In this document: positions 53,110-64,000 of the stretch, in pieces
How positions within the stretch are numbered: position 1 is the first letter of the stretch
How the letters are laid out: every line of letters starts with the position of its first letter
Source of the DNA: Vreelandella sulfidaeris
GTDB taxonomy: Bacteria; Pseudomonadota; Gammaproteobacteria; Pseudomonadales; Halomonadaceae
Length of the DNA stretch: 64,000 nt
NCBI GenBank assembly: GCA_007182875.1
Contig: AP019514.1
Span: 1,178,001-1,242,000, forward strand
Direction: 5' to 3'
The notes under the pieces: model-generated
What the model was told of the DNA's origin: nothing
What the model saw: the letters and a program-made list of their open reading frames with translations, nothing else
Databases searched by the model: none
Translations under genes and position numbers: made by a program

Positions 53110-54874
53110 CTAGCTAAGAGCGACCAGCCAACGCACGGCATAAGGGGGCAGGGCGCCTTCAGCGACCCAAGGGTTATTTGAGTCAAGCGCTTGCCAGGCG
53201 TGCTTACTGAGCGATTGGGTAACCGCTTCGCCCACGTTTTCTAAGGGAAGCGGCAGGTCGGAGACGTTATACAGTGCTAATAAGCGACGCCCATCCTGCA
53301 GTGGGCCACGTTCCACCGCCAACAGTTCGGGGCTGAGTCCAATACTCGCTGCGCGGCATTGGGGTGAAAGCAGGGCTCCTGGCGGCGCTGGTCGAGCAGC
53401 CGGTTTAAAGCGTGGAAAACATCGTGGGTGGGGGTCGAGGGGCTATCTAATAGCAGGTCCAGCTCGCTGCGCTGCCAGCGCCGACGATTAATCGAACGCA
53501 GACGTCCACTGCGTTCAACCCCTTCTACGTCATTGAGCGTGCCCGTTAACGTATGGATATAAAGCGCGGGAATCCCCTGTAAGCTCAGCATAATCGCTTG
53601 GCTACATAGGAAGCGGGCAATTTGCCAAGGGTCCTGGCCTCGGCGGGTGCCGCGCATGGCTTCAAACCACGTGATATTGATCTCGTAAGGCGTGTCGCTG
53701 CCATCCGGATTGCTGCGCATGCTGACAAAACCGCCGAAACGGTGCATCAGTTCTAACAGCGCGTCTCGCTCGTGATCAGGCAGTAGGCCTTCCAGCGGGC
53801 GCACGCCAATGCCGTCGTGGCTGGCGGTAAAGTTCAGGTAAGTGCAGTGGTCAGGCAGCACGGGCAGGCTGGCAAGCCAGGTTTGCAGGGTGCGTGCTTC
53901 TCCCCGCGTTAGGGTATGTAACAGTAGGGGCGGTAGGGTGAATTGGTAAATCATATGGGCTTCATCGGGCGGGCCTTTGGGGAGCCGTTCCAGCCCGAAA
54001 TAGCTGATGTTCTCTTGATGAGGAACGTTGGTTTCAGTCACCAGTAAGGTGCCGGGGGCAACATAATCCACAATGGCCCGCAGCAGGCGTATGACAGTAT
54101 GCGTCTCCGGCAGGTGAATGCAGGGGTGCCTAGTCGCTTCCATAGAAAGGCCACTGCATCCAGGCGGATAATTCGCATGCCTTGTTCAAGGTAGAACAGC
54201 AAAATGCCTACGAACTCCAGCAGTACATCAGGGTGTTCAAAATTTAAATCTAACTGGTCTTCGGAGAACGTTGCCCACAGGTAACGGGTGCCACGCCGGG
54301 TAGATACAGGCACCAGCAGCGGGTTGCTGCGTGGACGAACCACTTGAGAGACATCGGTATCGGGATCGACTTCGATAAAGTAATCGCGGCCGGGCTGGCT
54401 ACCGCTCAGATAATCGACGAACCACAGAGATTCCCGGGAAACGTGGTTAAGTACCAGGTCCGCCATCAAGTCGTAGTGGCTTGCGAGCTCGCGAATATGT
54501 GACCAGTCACCTAGCTCACTGTTAACCTCGCGATAGTGGATGACTGAGAAACCGTCGTCGCTACTCCAGGGAAAGAACGGAAGCACATGGACGCCGCTGA
54601 TACGTTCGCCCAATCGCACTTGAAGAAAATCGCTCAGCACCGCCAGCGGCGGCACACCCTCTTCTATAATAGAATCGCCATAGCTAATCACCCATTGATC
54701 CTTTTCGCTCCAAGAGGGTGCGTTTTTAGACGGTGCATCGTCGGGGGCGGGTGAAAAGGGGGCAAGCGAAAGAAAGTGCTCAATATGCTGGTTTAAACGG
54801 CGCTGAACTTCGCCAGCACGGGGCCCATACAGGTGACTGAGGTAACCGTGAACGGTCTGTTCAAAGGAAGACAT
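53110..54874 (-). CDS. GH13 sugar phosphorylase, probable glucosylglycerate phosphorylase (two frameshifts)
   Basis: MSSFEQTVHGYLSHLYGPRA at 54874 follows CAGGAG. The barrel motifs of GH13 subfamily 18 are visible: VHVLPFFPWSSDDGFSVIHY, DLMADLVLNHVSRESLWFVD, the nucleophile Asp in MRIIRLDAVAFLWK, the acid/base Glu in GTLLVTETNVPH, and NFTASHDGIGVRPLEGLL with the third carboxylate. Breaks lie near 54135 and 53325. Family members phosphorolyse sucrose, glucosylglycerol or glucosylglycerate. Proximity to a hexosyl-phosphoglycerate synthase and phosphatase favours glucosylglycerate, releasing glucose-1-phosphate and glycerate. Confidence 0.8.
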
Positions 54875-55044
54875 TGAGAGCTCCTGATAAACAATCTGCC
54901 ACAAACACTGCAGCTTGTGTGCCAAATTGTTACAATACGAGGTTGATGTCACGTTTAAACGTTATTAATAGCACACACATTAACAGGTTATAACACGCTA
55001 ACTCGTGCCGTAAGCCGACACGAGCTGACAATAGGTTGACCGCC

Positions 55045-55524
55045 ATGCATTGCCCTTTTGTGGTGCAAACGATACTCGAGTGACTGATTCTCGGTTGGTA
55101 GCCGATGGTGACCAAGTACGCCGTCGCCGCCAATGTGCGAGCTGCCAGGAGCGCTTTACCACCTACGAAACCGCTGAGCTCGTCATGCCTCGCGTGGTGA
55201 AGTCCGACGGTTCGCGGGAAAGTTTTAATGAAGCCAAGCTGCGGGCAGGCATGTTGCGTGCGCTGGAAAAGCGTCCAGTCAGCGCAGAAGCCATTGAGGC
55301 GGCGGTGGAGCGCATTCGCCAAACCTTGCGCGCGCGGGGCGATCGCGAGATCAACGCGCGTGATATCGGCGAGTCGGTAATGCAAGCGCTTAAAACCCTC
55401 GATCATGTGGCCTATATTCGGTTTGCCCTCGGTGTATCGTAAGTTTCAGGACTTGGATGAGTTCCGCGCTGAGATCGATCGGCTTTCCCAAGAGCCCTCA
55501 AACAAGAGCGCGCCGTCAAAATGA
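55045..55524 (+). CDS. nrdR: NrdR transcriptional repressor of ribonucleotide reductase (two frameshifts)
   Basis: ATG 55045 begins MHCPFCGA (one T missing near 55056), then [20 protein letters not shown] and [20 protein letters not shown]. This gives the four-cysteine zinc ribbon followed by the ATP-cone ([20 protein letters not shown]). A break near 55432 leads to [20 protein letters not shown] and the stop at 55524, overlapping ribD by ATGA. NrdR senses ATP/dATP and represses nrd genes. Its place directly upstream of ribD is conserved in gammaproteobacteria. Confidence 0.95.
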
Positions 55525-56703
55525 GTGCTGTGTTTAGCGAAGCCGATCACCGCTATATGGCGCGGGCGCTAAAGCTGGCTCAAAAGGGCTTTATACCACC
55601 GACCCCAACCCACGGGTGGGCTGCGTGATTGTGCGCGATGATCAAGTGGTCGGTGAAGGCTTTCATCTGCGTGCCGGTGAGCCCCATGCGGAAATCCACG
55701 CGTTAAATGCCGCTGGTGAACACGCCAAAGGCGCGACCGCTTACGTCACCCTTGAGCCTTGCTCGCATACTGGACGTACCGGTCCCTGTGCTGTTGCTCT
55801 CCTAGAGGCCAAGGTGGCTCGGGTAGTGATCGCTATGCAGGATCCCAACCCCCAGGTTAGTGGACGTGGCATCCGCTTGCTTGAAGAAGCCGGCATTGAG
55901 GTGGCGGTAGGGTTGCTCGAAAGTGAAGCGCGTGCTCTGAATCCTGGTTTTATCGCTCGTATGACCCGGCAGCGTCCCTTTGTGCGTTTGAAAATGGCGA
56001 TGAGTTTAGATGGCCGCACCGCCATGGGCTCCGGGGAGTCCCAGTGGATTACCGGCCCTGAGGCGCGCGCGCAAGTTCAGCGGCTGAGAGCGCGTTCCAG
56101 CGCGATATTAAGCGGCGTAGAATCCATTATCATGGACGATTCGCGGCTTACCTTGCGTGCAGATCAGCTACAGCTTGCCAACGCTGCTGAGGCAGTACAG
56201 CGCCAACCCCTGCGGGTGATTTTAGATACCCGGTTGCGGTTGCCCCTGGCGGCGGCCTGTTTGAGTGAGCCGGGGCGAACACTGGTGATTACTACCCTGC
56301 CCACACGGCTGAAAAGCGTGCGCGTCTTACACAGGCTGGCGCTGAAATCCATGTGTTGCCGGCCGGCAGTGATGGCCGCATCGACCTTGCTTTGATGCTG
56401 CAGTGGTTAGCCGAACATGAGCAGGTTAATGAACTGCTGGTGGAAACCGGTGCGACGCTGGCGGGCGCACTGCTCGATGCGGCATTGATCGATGAGCTAC
56501 AGTTGTTTGTAGCGCCCACGCTGTTAGGCGGTGAAGCTCGGCCGTTATTTGCGTTGCCGGGGCTTTCACGCATGGCCGATCAGCGGCGATTAACGATTCA
56601 TGATATGCGAGCGGTGGGGCGTGATTGGCGTATTATCGCTTCCCCCCAGACGACTAGCGCAACCGGCACATCTGGTGAATTTAGCGAGAGCAAGGTACCC
56701 TGA
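55521..56703 (+). CDS. ribD: Riboflavin biosynthesis deaminase/reductase RibD (two frameshifts)
   Basis: [20 protein letters not shown] starts at 55521. The deaminase zinc site is PHAEIHALNAAGE and LEPCSHTGRTGPCAVAL. The reductase domain begins at FVRLKMAMSLDGRTAMGSGE and ends with LLVETGATLAGALLDAALID and APTLLGGEARPLFAL. Breaks near 55590 and 56305. The enzyme performs the second and third steps of riboflavin synthesis from GTP. Confidence 0.95.
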
Positions 56704-56725
56704 CGCGCGAAATCGCAGCTAACGT

Positions 56726-56776
56726 GACTGTCTTTGCGACAGTCTTTCGCGACAGTCTTTCGCGACGATCTTTCGC
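56726..56776 (+). repeat. 13-bp tandem repeats in ribD-ribBA gap
   Basis: Four units of the form GACAGTCTTTCGC (one shortened by a base, one with two changes) lie head to tail in the 108-bp gap. No FMN riboswitch is seen there. Confidence 0.75.
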
Positions 56777-56811
56777 AACAACCGTTCGTGACTACATAAA
56801 TTGGAGATTCC

Positions 56812-57978
56812 ATGGCGCATTCCTCCTCTAGAGGCTTAGCCCCTATCGCCGAGCTGGTGGACGATATCCGCCAGGGCAAAATGGTGATTCTCATGGACGA
56901 CGAGGATCGCGAGAACGAAGGTGATATCATCATGGCCGCCGAAAAAGTGCAGGCCGAGCATATCAACTTTATGGCCCGTTTCGCCCGTGGTCTGATCTGT
57001 ATGCCGATGACACGTGCCCGCTGTGAGCAACTTAACTTGCCGTTAATGGTGCGCGATAATGGTTCTGGTTTTGGCACCAAGTTCACTCTCTCAATTGAGG
57101 CGACTGAAGGTGTGACTACCGGGATTTCCGCTGCAGATCGCGCGCGCACGGTACAAGCGGCTGTAGCGCCCCATGCCAAGCCTTCCGATATCGTTCAGCC
57201 GGGGCATATTTTCCCGCTGATGGCAGAGCCGGGCGGCGTACTGCGCCGGGCGGGGCATACCGAAGCGGCGTGTGACCTGGCTGCACTGGCAGGGTGCGAC
57301 CCAAGCGGTGTGATCTGCGAGATCATGAACGATGACGGCAGTATGGCGCGCCGCCCTGAGCTAGAAGCGTTCGCCCACGAGCATGGGATTAAAATCGGCA
57401 CTATTGCTGACTTGATCCACTACCGCATTGTCAACGAGCAGACCATCGATCATCTGGAGGCGTCTTCGGTCATGACCTCCCATGGCGAGCTGACACTGCA
57501 TGTTTTTCGTGATCGCATCCAAGGCGCCCACCATTTGGCGCTAGTCAATGGTCAGCCTACGCCGGAGGAGTCCACCACGGTTCGCGTGCATCTTGCCGAT
57601 GCGCTGCGCGATGTGATGGGCTTGATGAAAGGCGAACAGTGCCGCTGGGATGCCCACCGCGCACTGGAAGAGATCGCTGGCGCCAAGGCTGGGGTGTTTG
57701 TGTTGATCGATGACGGACGTCCGCATCAGGATTTAAAAGATCAACTGGATATCTTTTTAGAGCGTACTCGTCAGCCGCGTACCAGCGATTCTGACGGTGC
57801 CGGCAACTATTTAACCATCGGTACCGGTTCGCAGATTTTGCGCTATTTAGGCGTAGGTAAAATGCGATTACTGAGTTCACCGTGGAAGTTCTCCGCGCTG
57901 TCCGGCTTTGATCTCGAAGTCGTTGAGCGTTTGGGCCCTAATGACACGGCGTATGAGCCAACCTTTCAGCAGGAATAA
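56812..57978 (+). CDS. ribBA: 3,4-dihydroxy-2-butanone 4-phosphate synthase with degenerate GTP cyclohydrolase II domain
   Basis: The 388-residue frame is intact from ATG 56812. RibB motifs are [20 protein letters not shown] (acidic metal loop), GICMPM-like [18 protein letters not shown] and [14 protein letters not shown]. The C-terminal half resembles RibA ([34 protein letters not shown]). However, it lacks the zinc-binding cysteines of a working cyclohydrolase, so only the RibB step is likely. Such hybrids are common in proteobacteria, where another RibA exists elsewhere. Confidence 0.93.
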   Translation: MAHSSSRGLAPIAELVDDIRQGKMVILMDDEDRENEGDIIMAAEKVQAEHINFMARFARGLICMPMTRARCEQLNLPLMVRDNGSGFGTKFTLSIEATEGVTTGISAADRARTVQAAVAPHAKPSDIVQPGHIFPLMAEPGGVLRRAGHTEAACDLAALAGCDPSGVICEIMNDDGSMARRPELEAFAHEHGIKIGTIADLIHYRIVNEQTIDHLEASSVMTSHGELTLHVFRDRIQGAHHLALVNGQPTPEESTTVRVHLADALRDVMGLMKGEQCRWDAHRALEEIAGAKAGVFVLIDDGRPHQDLKDQLDIFLERTRQPRTSDSDGAGNYLTIGTGSQILRYLGVGKMRLLSSPWKFSALSGFDLEVVERLGPNDTAYEPTFQQE

Positions 57979-57982
57979 ATTG

Positions 57983-58471
57983 ATGCACTCCCTGACTCAA
58001 GTTGAAGGTACTTTTGTTGATGTTGATGGCCATTATGTCATCGTCGTCGGTCGTTTTAACCATCACGTAGTGGATAGCCTAGTAGAAGGCGCTGTCGACA
58101 GCTTGACGCGTCACGGCGTCGATGCCGAGCATATTCATATCGTTCACGTGCCGGGTGCTTGGGAACTGCCGCTAGCGGTTAAACGCGTACTGAAGGTCAT
58201 GAAGCCAGATGCAGTGATTGCGCTGGGCGCTGTGATTCGTGGCGGAACGCCGCATTTTGAATACGTGGCGGGTGGCTGCAACACGGCGATTAATCACTTG
58301 CAGCTTGAGTTTGATACCCCGGTAGCCAATGGCGTGCTCACCGTAGAAAACATCGAACAAGCGATTGAGCGCGCGGGCACTAAAGCGGGTAATAAAGGGA
58401 CTGAAGCCGCCATGGCCGCCATGGAAATGGTCTCGCTGCTACGTGCGCTACCGCTAGGAGAGACTCAATGA
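57983..58471 (+). CDS. ribH: 6,7-dimethyl-8-ribityllumazine synthase
   Basis: ATG 57983 after AGGAATAAATTG gives a 162-residue protein. It contains [60 protein letters not shown] (phosphate and substrate loop with the catalytic His) and [20 protein letters not shown]. It condenses the RibB product with the RibD product into lumazine. The frame is unbroken, and its stop overlaps the nusB start. Confidence 0.97.
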   Translation: MHSLTQVEGTFVDVDGHYVIVVGRFNHHVVDSLVEGAVDSLTRHGVDAEHIHIVHVPGAWELPLAVKRVLKVMKPDAVIALGAVIRGGTPHFEYVAGGCNTAINHLQLEFDTPVANGVLTVENIEQAIERAGTKAGNKGTEAAMAAMEMVSLLRALPLGETQ

Positions 58472-58961
58472 GCGAGCGTAAACCCTCTGCCGCTCAGCAG
58501 GGCCGTCACGCGGCACGTGAGCTAACGGTGCAGGGCTTTATCAGTGGCACATGACGGGCAAATCCATTACGACGATTGAAGCCGAGTTTCGTAGCCAGGT
58601 GGCGGATGACGACCTGGAAGATCACGAAAACTGGGTGAAAGTAATGGAAATCGCCGATAAGGCGCTGTTTCATGAGCTTCTGCACAACACGGTGCGCTTT
58701 AAAACCGAGCTGGATCGTGAAATTTCACCCCTGCTAGACCGCCGCCTGGAAGATCTGGATGCAGTAGAGCTGGCGATTCTACGGTTAGGCGCTTACGAGC
58801 TTTCCCGCCGTATGGAAGTACCCTATCGTGTAGTGATTAACGAAGGCGTTGAGCTGGCTAAGTCATTTGGCGCCACCGACGGCCATAAATACGTGAACGG
58901 CATTTTAGACAAGCTGGCGATTCGCCTGCGTAGTGCCGAGGTCAGCGCTCGCCGTCTCTGA
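58468..58961 (+). CDS. nusB: Transcription antitermination factor NusB (one frameshift)
   Basis: ATG 58468 starts [20 protein letters not shown], the arginine-rich boxA-binding N-terminus. A break near 58535 moves to the frame with [40 protein letters not shown] and [20 protein letters not shown] complete the fold. NusB with NusE helps antiterminate rRNA operons. The overlap with ribH is the usual arrangement. Confidence 0.95.
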
Positions 58962-58997
58962 ACGCGAGCGATTTGACGATGCGTTTAAGGGGCCTTT

Positions 58998-59998
58998 GTG
59001 CTTGCCGAATTTGATTTGATTCGACGCTACTTCATGTCGTCGCAGGAGGCGTCGGCTGCGTCAAATGGCGTCACACTAGGATGTGGAGACGATGCCACGC
59101 TACTAGCGCCTTCTGCGGGTCAGCAGCTGGCCGTGAGTGTTGATACCTCAGTGGTGGATGTGCACTTTCCCCGTGAAGCCCCAGCCTTCGCGGTGGGCCA
59201 CCGTGCGCTGGCCGTTGCGCTTAGCGATTTGGCCGCCATGGGGCGACTTCTCGCTGGTGCCTGATGGCGTTAACGTTTGATCAACGCCAATTTGCCGACG
59301 ATGAGGCAACCCACGTCTGGCTGGATGGTTATGCACGCGGTTTTCATGCACTTAGCCAGCAACATGCTACGGCCCTGGTGGGCGGAGATGTTACCTCCGG
59401 TGCGCTTTCGATAGGCGTTACCGTGATGGGTGAAGTGCCGGTAGGTGAAGCGCTCACTCGTTGCGGTGCTCAGGCAGGTGATCTAATTGCGGTCACTGGC
59501 GCCTTGGGTGGTGGGGCAGGGGGGCTGGCGCTCTGGCAGCAGGGTGAACGTGATCTGACGCATCCATTGTTGCGCCGCTATTTATTGCCGGAACCACGCT
59601 TGGCAGCGGGCCTGGCTTTGCGCGGTTTAGCCACTGCCGCGCTGGATATTTCTGATGGCGTACTGGCTGACCTGGCGCATCTGCGCGAGGCCTCACAGGT
59701 CGGCGCCGACATTACGCTGGATGCGTTGCCGTTAGCGGAAGGCTTGGAAAGCCTGCTAGGCACGGAAGGAGCCCTAAAGGCGGCGCTTTCCGGTGGTGAT
59801 GATTATGAGCTGCTAGTGACCTTAAACGCTGCCGATATAGCGAAGGCCCAGCAGCGCTTGGCGTCATTAGGCTTGACGCTAACGGTGATTGGCCACTGTT
59901 GCGAGACGCTAGGTATTAGCGCCTCTGGTCAGCGTGGCCTGAGTCGTTATGTCAGCGGCTATGCAGGTTGGCAGCATTTTAGTGGGGAAACGCCATGA
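58998..59998 (+). CDS. thiL: Thiamine-monophosphate kinase (one frameshift)
   Basis: GTG 58998 begins LAEFDLIRRYFMSSQEASAA. GCGDDATLLAP and VSVDTSVVDVHFPREAPAFA contain the metal-binding Asp residues, and GHRALAVALSDLAAMG follows. After a break near 59245 come FHALSQQHATALVGGDVTSG, LDISDGVLADLAHLREAS and ALSGGDDYELLVTL. It phosphorylates thiamine monophosphate to the diphosphate cofactor. Confidence 0.95.
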
Positions 59999-60464
59999 AT
60001 CGCGCACCGAAAAGTGTCTGGCGTCGCCCAACACATTTTTGCTTTTGGTTTAGGTAGCGGCACGGTGCCTTGGGCACCCGGTACCTTTGGCACGCTGGCA
60101 GCGATTCCGTTCTACTGGATGATGGCGGATCTGCCTCTTGGGTGGTTTTTAAGCATTTGTTTTATCGCTTTTGTGGTCGGTGTTTGGCTGTGCGATAAAA
60201 CCTCCAAAGATTTAGGCGTGCATGATCACTCAGGCATCGTGTGGGATGAATTTGTCGGTTATTGGCTGACCATGGCAGCGGTACCCTTTCTTGGGAGGCT
60301 GCGTTATGGGGTTTGTGGTATTTCGCATCTTCGATGTCTTTAAGCCCTGGCCAATACGCTGGGCAGACCGCCGTGTCGCAGGTGGTTTTGGCATTATGAT
60401 CGATGATGTGATGGCTGGCGCCTACGCATGGAGTACTATGCACCTGTGGTTCTGGTTGCACTAA
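59995..60464 (+). CDS. pgpA: Phosphatidylglycerophosphatase A (frameshifted)
   Basis: ATG 59995 overlaps the thiL stop and reads MNRAPKSVW, then switches frame near 60010 to VAQHIFAFGLGSGTVPWAPG and TFGTLAAIPFYWM. DKTSKDLGVHDHSGIVWDEF-VGYW is the catalytic signature of PgpA, and after a break near 60290 FRIFDVFKPWPIRWADRRVA and GIMIDDVMAGAYAW follow. It dephosphorylates phosphatidylglycerol phosphate in the inner membrane. Confidence 0.93.
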
Positions 60465-60564
60465 AAAGTATGAGTGGTGTGCAACAAGGAGCAAGTGAGT
60501 TCAGTAGCGGTATATAGCTTTTTCTGGTGCTTTAGCTTCAAGGCGTTAGCTTCAAGGAGGTAGC

Positions 60565-61815
60565 ATGCGCAAGGAACGTCTGATTGTCCCTATACTGGCA
60601 GTCATCGCCGTGGTATGGATGGCAGCGCAACTGCTCTCAAGCGTTCTTTTGAACGCGGCCTGCGCCAAGCGCTGGAAGATTTGGAAGCGCGGGGTGAATG
60701 GCGTGTTAACCGAACTGAGAGTCGGCAGGGCTGGCTAAGTTCCCAAGGAAGGCTGATTCTTTCACCGTTACTGGGCCGCCCGTGGCGCCTTGAGCTGACC
60801 TATCGGGCACGCCATGGCATTTTAAGTACAGATGTTGAAGGCACCGTGTTACCCCGCCTGGATACCGTGTTGCAGCAAGCGGTGGGTGAAGTAACTGCCC
60901 CTTCCGTGCCACGCTGGCAAGGGCGCTATCACACCCTTAGCGGTCACAGTGAACTACGTCTTTCCCTAGCCCCCTTCGTTATTCAACAAAATGGCCGTGA
61001 ATTAGCCGTTCGCGGTGGTCGCCTGCGCCTGGAAGGCGTTTTTGGTGATTGGCGTCTGCGTGCGTTGTTAGATCAATTGACACTCACGGATGGTATGGCG
61101 CAGCTTGCACTAGGGCCGACGGAGCTCGAAAGCCGCTATACGTATACTGAGGGTGCTTACCACTTTGCCCAGCGCGATCACCTGCATATTGAAACGCTGA
61201 CATTGAGCTATCCTTCCTACGACATTCAGCTTTCGCCACTCGACTTGAATAGCCACATGGAACTGGACGAAAGCGAGCTGCGTATCAACGTTGCTTTAGA
61301 CGTGGGCGATGTGATGGTGCCCTCTGAAGCACCAGACACGCCGCTGCTCAATGGGCAGATAGAGATGGAACTTTCGCGTATCAACGCCGATGCCGTTCGC
61401 CACGTTATCCGTCGGTTACGCCAGGAAGCTTCCTGGGGTGATGAAAGCCTACCCATGGCCGAAGGGTTAATAGCCCGTCTTGAACCGGATTTGCGTAAAA
61501 TGCTCAGTGACTCGCCGCGTTTAGATGTGACGACCGTTGCCATCGATAGTCCGTTGTTGGGCATTCAGCTCGATGCGGACGGAGCATTATTTTTGACGCA
61601 CGCCAGTTGGATGAACTTAGCGTGGTTAATCTTGACAACGAAAAGAGCAGGCAAAATGGCTCGAGCGGGTTGATGGCGACTTTACTTGGCACGATGCACC
61701 TACCGTTGCCGCATTATGGTTAGGGCTGCCGCTCGGCACCCGCGAGCTACAATTTGATGTGGTGCGCGGTGTATGGCGGGTGAATGGGCGCCCCATGCCC
61801 CAGCTTTGGCCTTAG
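60565..61815 (+). CDS. DUF945-like anchored protein (two frameshifts)
   Basis: ATG 60565 is fixed by AAGGAGG. The N-terminus MRKERLIVPILAVIAVVWMA is a membrane anchor or signal. A break near 60615 leads into a long beta-rich soluble part (FERGLRQALEDLEARGEWRV; LTYRARHGILSTDVEGTVLP; LDLNSHMELDESELRINVAL). A second break near 61645 gives the C-terminus NGRPMPQLWP at 61815. This resembles the DUF945/YdgA family of periplasmic or inner-membrane proteins, whose function is not known. Confidence 0.7.
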
Positions 61816-61819
61816 CCCT

Positions 61820-61945
61820 GTCATTGCGTAGTGAAGCAATCTCGGGGTTGCCCTTGTTTGTCATCGCGAGCGAAGCGTGGCGATCTCGGGTTGGCTTGCC
61901 TCCTGAAGTAGAGATTGCCGCGTCGCTGCGCTCCTCGCAATGACA
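61820..61945. repeat. Cluster of three REP-type palindromes
   Basis: TCATTGCG...GCAATCTC, TCATCGCGAGCGAAGCGTGG...CGATCTC, and an inverted GAGATTGCCGCGTCGCTGCG...CAATGACA lie in a row in the 297-bp gap before lon. These are the same two palindrome types found in the arrays near 49 and 51 kb, here single rather than amplified. The rest of the gap, to 62112, shows no other feature. Confidence 0.85.
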
Positions 61946-62112
61946 TATGAGAAGGCTACTCGAAATGATCGAGTCAGGCTCCTTGCAGCTTCAAAGGGTG
62001 ACAGCATTTTGTTATCGAACCTCCCTAAGGGTTGAAGTTTAGCCGCACTGCCCGCATTCCATGAACAAATCTAGGCGGTTCTTATCGCCGACATCGGTTC
62101 ATTGGAGGACGC

Positions 62113-64000
62113 ATGAGCGACCAGGATTACGAACGCGATTACGAACATCTTGATTGGCAAGTGGATGATGAGGAATCATCAGCCACAGACAACGCCCACG
62201 GCGCTGAAAATAGCGCTAACGCGAGTTCCGAAGAAAACTCTGAAGAACAGGACAGCAAAGAGTACCGCTCAGACGGTGAACGGGTAAATTCCCTGGTGCC
62301 GGCTAGCGAAATGCTGCCCGAGCGCATTTATCTTCTGCCTATTCATAATCGACCTTTTTTCCCCGCCCAGGTCCAGCCCCTGGTCGTCAATCGTGAGCGC
62401 TGGGAAGAGACCATGCGCCGGGTAGGTAACACCCCCACCATACGTTGGGCGTTGCCTTTGTGGGCGAGCAAGGCGTTACCTCGCTAGATCACGAAGGTTT
62501 CCCCGAGATCGGTACCGCGGTGAAGGTGCATAAACTCAAGGGCGAAGACGATCAGATTCAGTTTATCGCTCAGGGCCTGCAGCGCTTCAAAATTACCCGC
62601 TGGCTGTCTAAAGAGCCGCCTTATCTGGTCGAAGTGACCTACCCCAAAGAGCCTGTTGACGCGGAGAATGAAGAGACGCGCGCCTACGCCATGGCGATCA
62701 TCAACGGCATTAAAGAACTACTGCCGATTAACCCGCTGTATGGCGAGGAACTTAAGCATTATCTCAATCGCTTTAGCCCCCATCAGCCTGGGCCGTTGAC
62801 CGATTTTGCCGCAGCGATTACTTCTGCCAAAGGGCCTGAGCTTCAGGATGTGCTGGCCACCCTATCGGTGGAAGAGCGGATGCAGAAAGTGTTGCCGCTG
62901 CTGCGTAAAGAGATCGATGTTGCGCTACTGCAGGGCGAGATCAGCGAGCAGGTGAATGCCCAAATGCAGGATCGCCAGCGCGAGTTTTTCCTGCGCGAGC
63001 AGCTCAAGGTCATTCAACGTGAACTCGGCATTTCTAAAGACGATCGTGAAAACGATGTGGATACCTTTAGAGCCCGGCTGGAGTCGCTGGTAGTACCCGA
63101 GCGTGTGCAAACGCGAATCGACGATGAGTTGAATAAACTCAGCGTGCTGGAAACCGGTTCGCCTGAGTATGGCACCACCCGGAACTACCTGGATTGGCTC
63201 ACCTCGTTGCCTTGGGGTGTTACCAGCCAGGATCAACTGGATCTACCTCACGCTCGTCAGGTCTTGGACCGTGACCATGATGGCTTGAAAGACGTAAAAG
63301 AGCGCATTGTCGAGTTTCTGGCCGAGGGCACCTTCAAAGGTGATGTGGGCGGCTCAATTGTTCTGCTCGTAGGCCCGCCCGGTGGGTAAAACGTCCATCG
63401 GTCGCTCGATTGCCGAAGCCTTGGGACGTCAGTTTTACCGCTTCTCGGTAGGCGGTATGCGCGATGAAGCGGAGATTAAAGGGCACCGGCGTACCTATGT
63501 GGGCGCGATGCCCGGTAAGCTGGTGCAGGCCTTTAAAGAGGTGGAGGTCGAGAACCCGGTGATTATGCTCGACGAGATCGACAAACTGGGACAATCCTTC
63601 CAGGGCGATCCCGCCTCAGCATTACTGGAAGTGCTCGACCCTGAGCAGAACGTCGATTTCCTTGATCACTATCTTGATGTTCGCATGGACCTTTCAAAGG
63701 TGCTGTTTATATGCACCGCGAATACGCTGGATTCGATTCCAGGTCCGCTGCTCGACCGCATGGAGCAAATTCGTCTCTCCGGTTATATCGCGGAAGAGAA
63801 GCTGGCGATTGCCAAGAATCATCTATGGCCGAAGCTGCTTAAGCGCAACAACCTGCCCAAAAAACGCATCAACTTATCCGATGCGGCCTTGAAGCAGGTA
63901 ATTGAAGGCTATGCCCGCGAAGCCGGGGTGCGCCAGCTAGAGAAACAGCTGCACCGTATTGTGCGTAAATCCGCTGTTAAATTACTGGAAGAGGAGCTGG
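62113..64000 (+). CDS. lon: Lon ATP-dependent protease, 3' end beyond window (frameshifted)
   Basis: ATG 62113, after GGAGG, opens an unusual acidic leader of about 65 residues ([20 protein letters not shown] and many E/S/N). [20 protein letters not shown], the Lon N-domain, follows. A break near 62440 leads to [40 protein letters not shown], and the Walker A region (GPPG then, two bases lost near 63385, [20 protein letters not shown]). Walker B is [13 protein letters not shown]. The proteolytic domain lies outside the window. Lon degrades misfolded and regulatory proteins. Confidence 0.95.

Noticed and set aside
56704..56811. FMN riboswitch before ribBA
   Set aside because: The 108-bp gap is too short and holds only 13-bp repeats.

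Overview
The window looks like a Halomonas-type gammaproteobacterial chromosome (Halomonadaceae). The inference rests on the nrdR-ribD-ribBA-ribH-nusB-thiL-pgpA operon order, the TAXI-TRAP uptake operon, compatible-solute genes of the glucosyl/mannosylglycerate type, Csr/Rsm-type small RNAs and protein similarity recalled from memory. The base sequence carries an unusual load of one- and two-base frameshifts: more than forty of the recognisable genes need at least one indel to read through, including housekeeping genes (glyA, lon, nrdR, ribD, nusB, thiL, pgpA). Most often the break sits in or near a short homopolymer. I therefore treat most broken frames as sequence error and annotate the whole gene span as one CDS. 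Only genes lacking whole domains are called pseudogenes.

Layout. 0-8.4 kb: a small unknown gene, an MscS-family channel, a PLD/cardiolipin synthase, two secreted QN-rich repeat proteins, a truncated group II intron reverse transcriptase abutting a Crp/Fnr regulator, a 58-residue membrane protein and a glutaredoxin-MauE fusion. 8.6-9.6 kb: two paralogous Csr/Rsm-like small RNAs flanking a small zinc-ribbon gene. 9.6-22.9 kb: an M42 aminopeptidase, a LysR regulator divergent from a TAXI-TRAP transporter plus AtuA-type operon, an MFS and an SNF transporter, SOS-controlled umuDC, and glyA.

23.2-41.1 kb: a Wzy-dependent surface polysaccharide (probably O-antigen) locus. It is headed by two exact ops elements (RfaH recruitment sites) and runs wzz, the dTDP-3-amino-3,6-dideoxyhexose genes (rfbB, rfbA, fdtA-like, GNAT, fdtB-like), wzx, glycosyltransferases, wzy, ugd, an initiating sugar transferase, galE and an O-antigen ligase. 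The middle of the locus is visibly AT-rich, and it contains remnants of a glycosyltransferase and of a second ugd.

41.1-46.5 kb: an outer-membrane barrel protein preceded by a closed multi-branched RNA fold, a beta-CASP metallo-hydrolase, two lipoprotein genes (one FlgO-like) and a MotB/OmpA-type protein. 46.6-54.9 kb: a putative glucosylglycerate module (phosphatase, synthase and, on the other strand, a GH13 sugar phosphorylase). It is interrupted by a tandem duplication of a chemoreceptor gene, each copy ending in an array of palindromic repeats. 55-64 kb: the conserved nrdR/riboflavin/nusB/thiL/pgpA operon, a DUF945-like gene, and lon running off the end.
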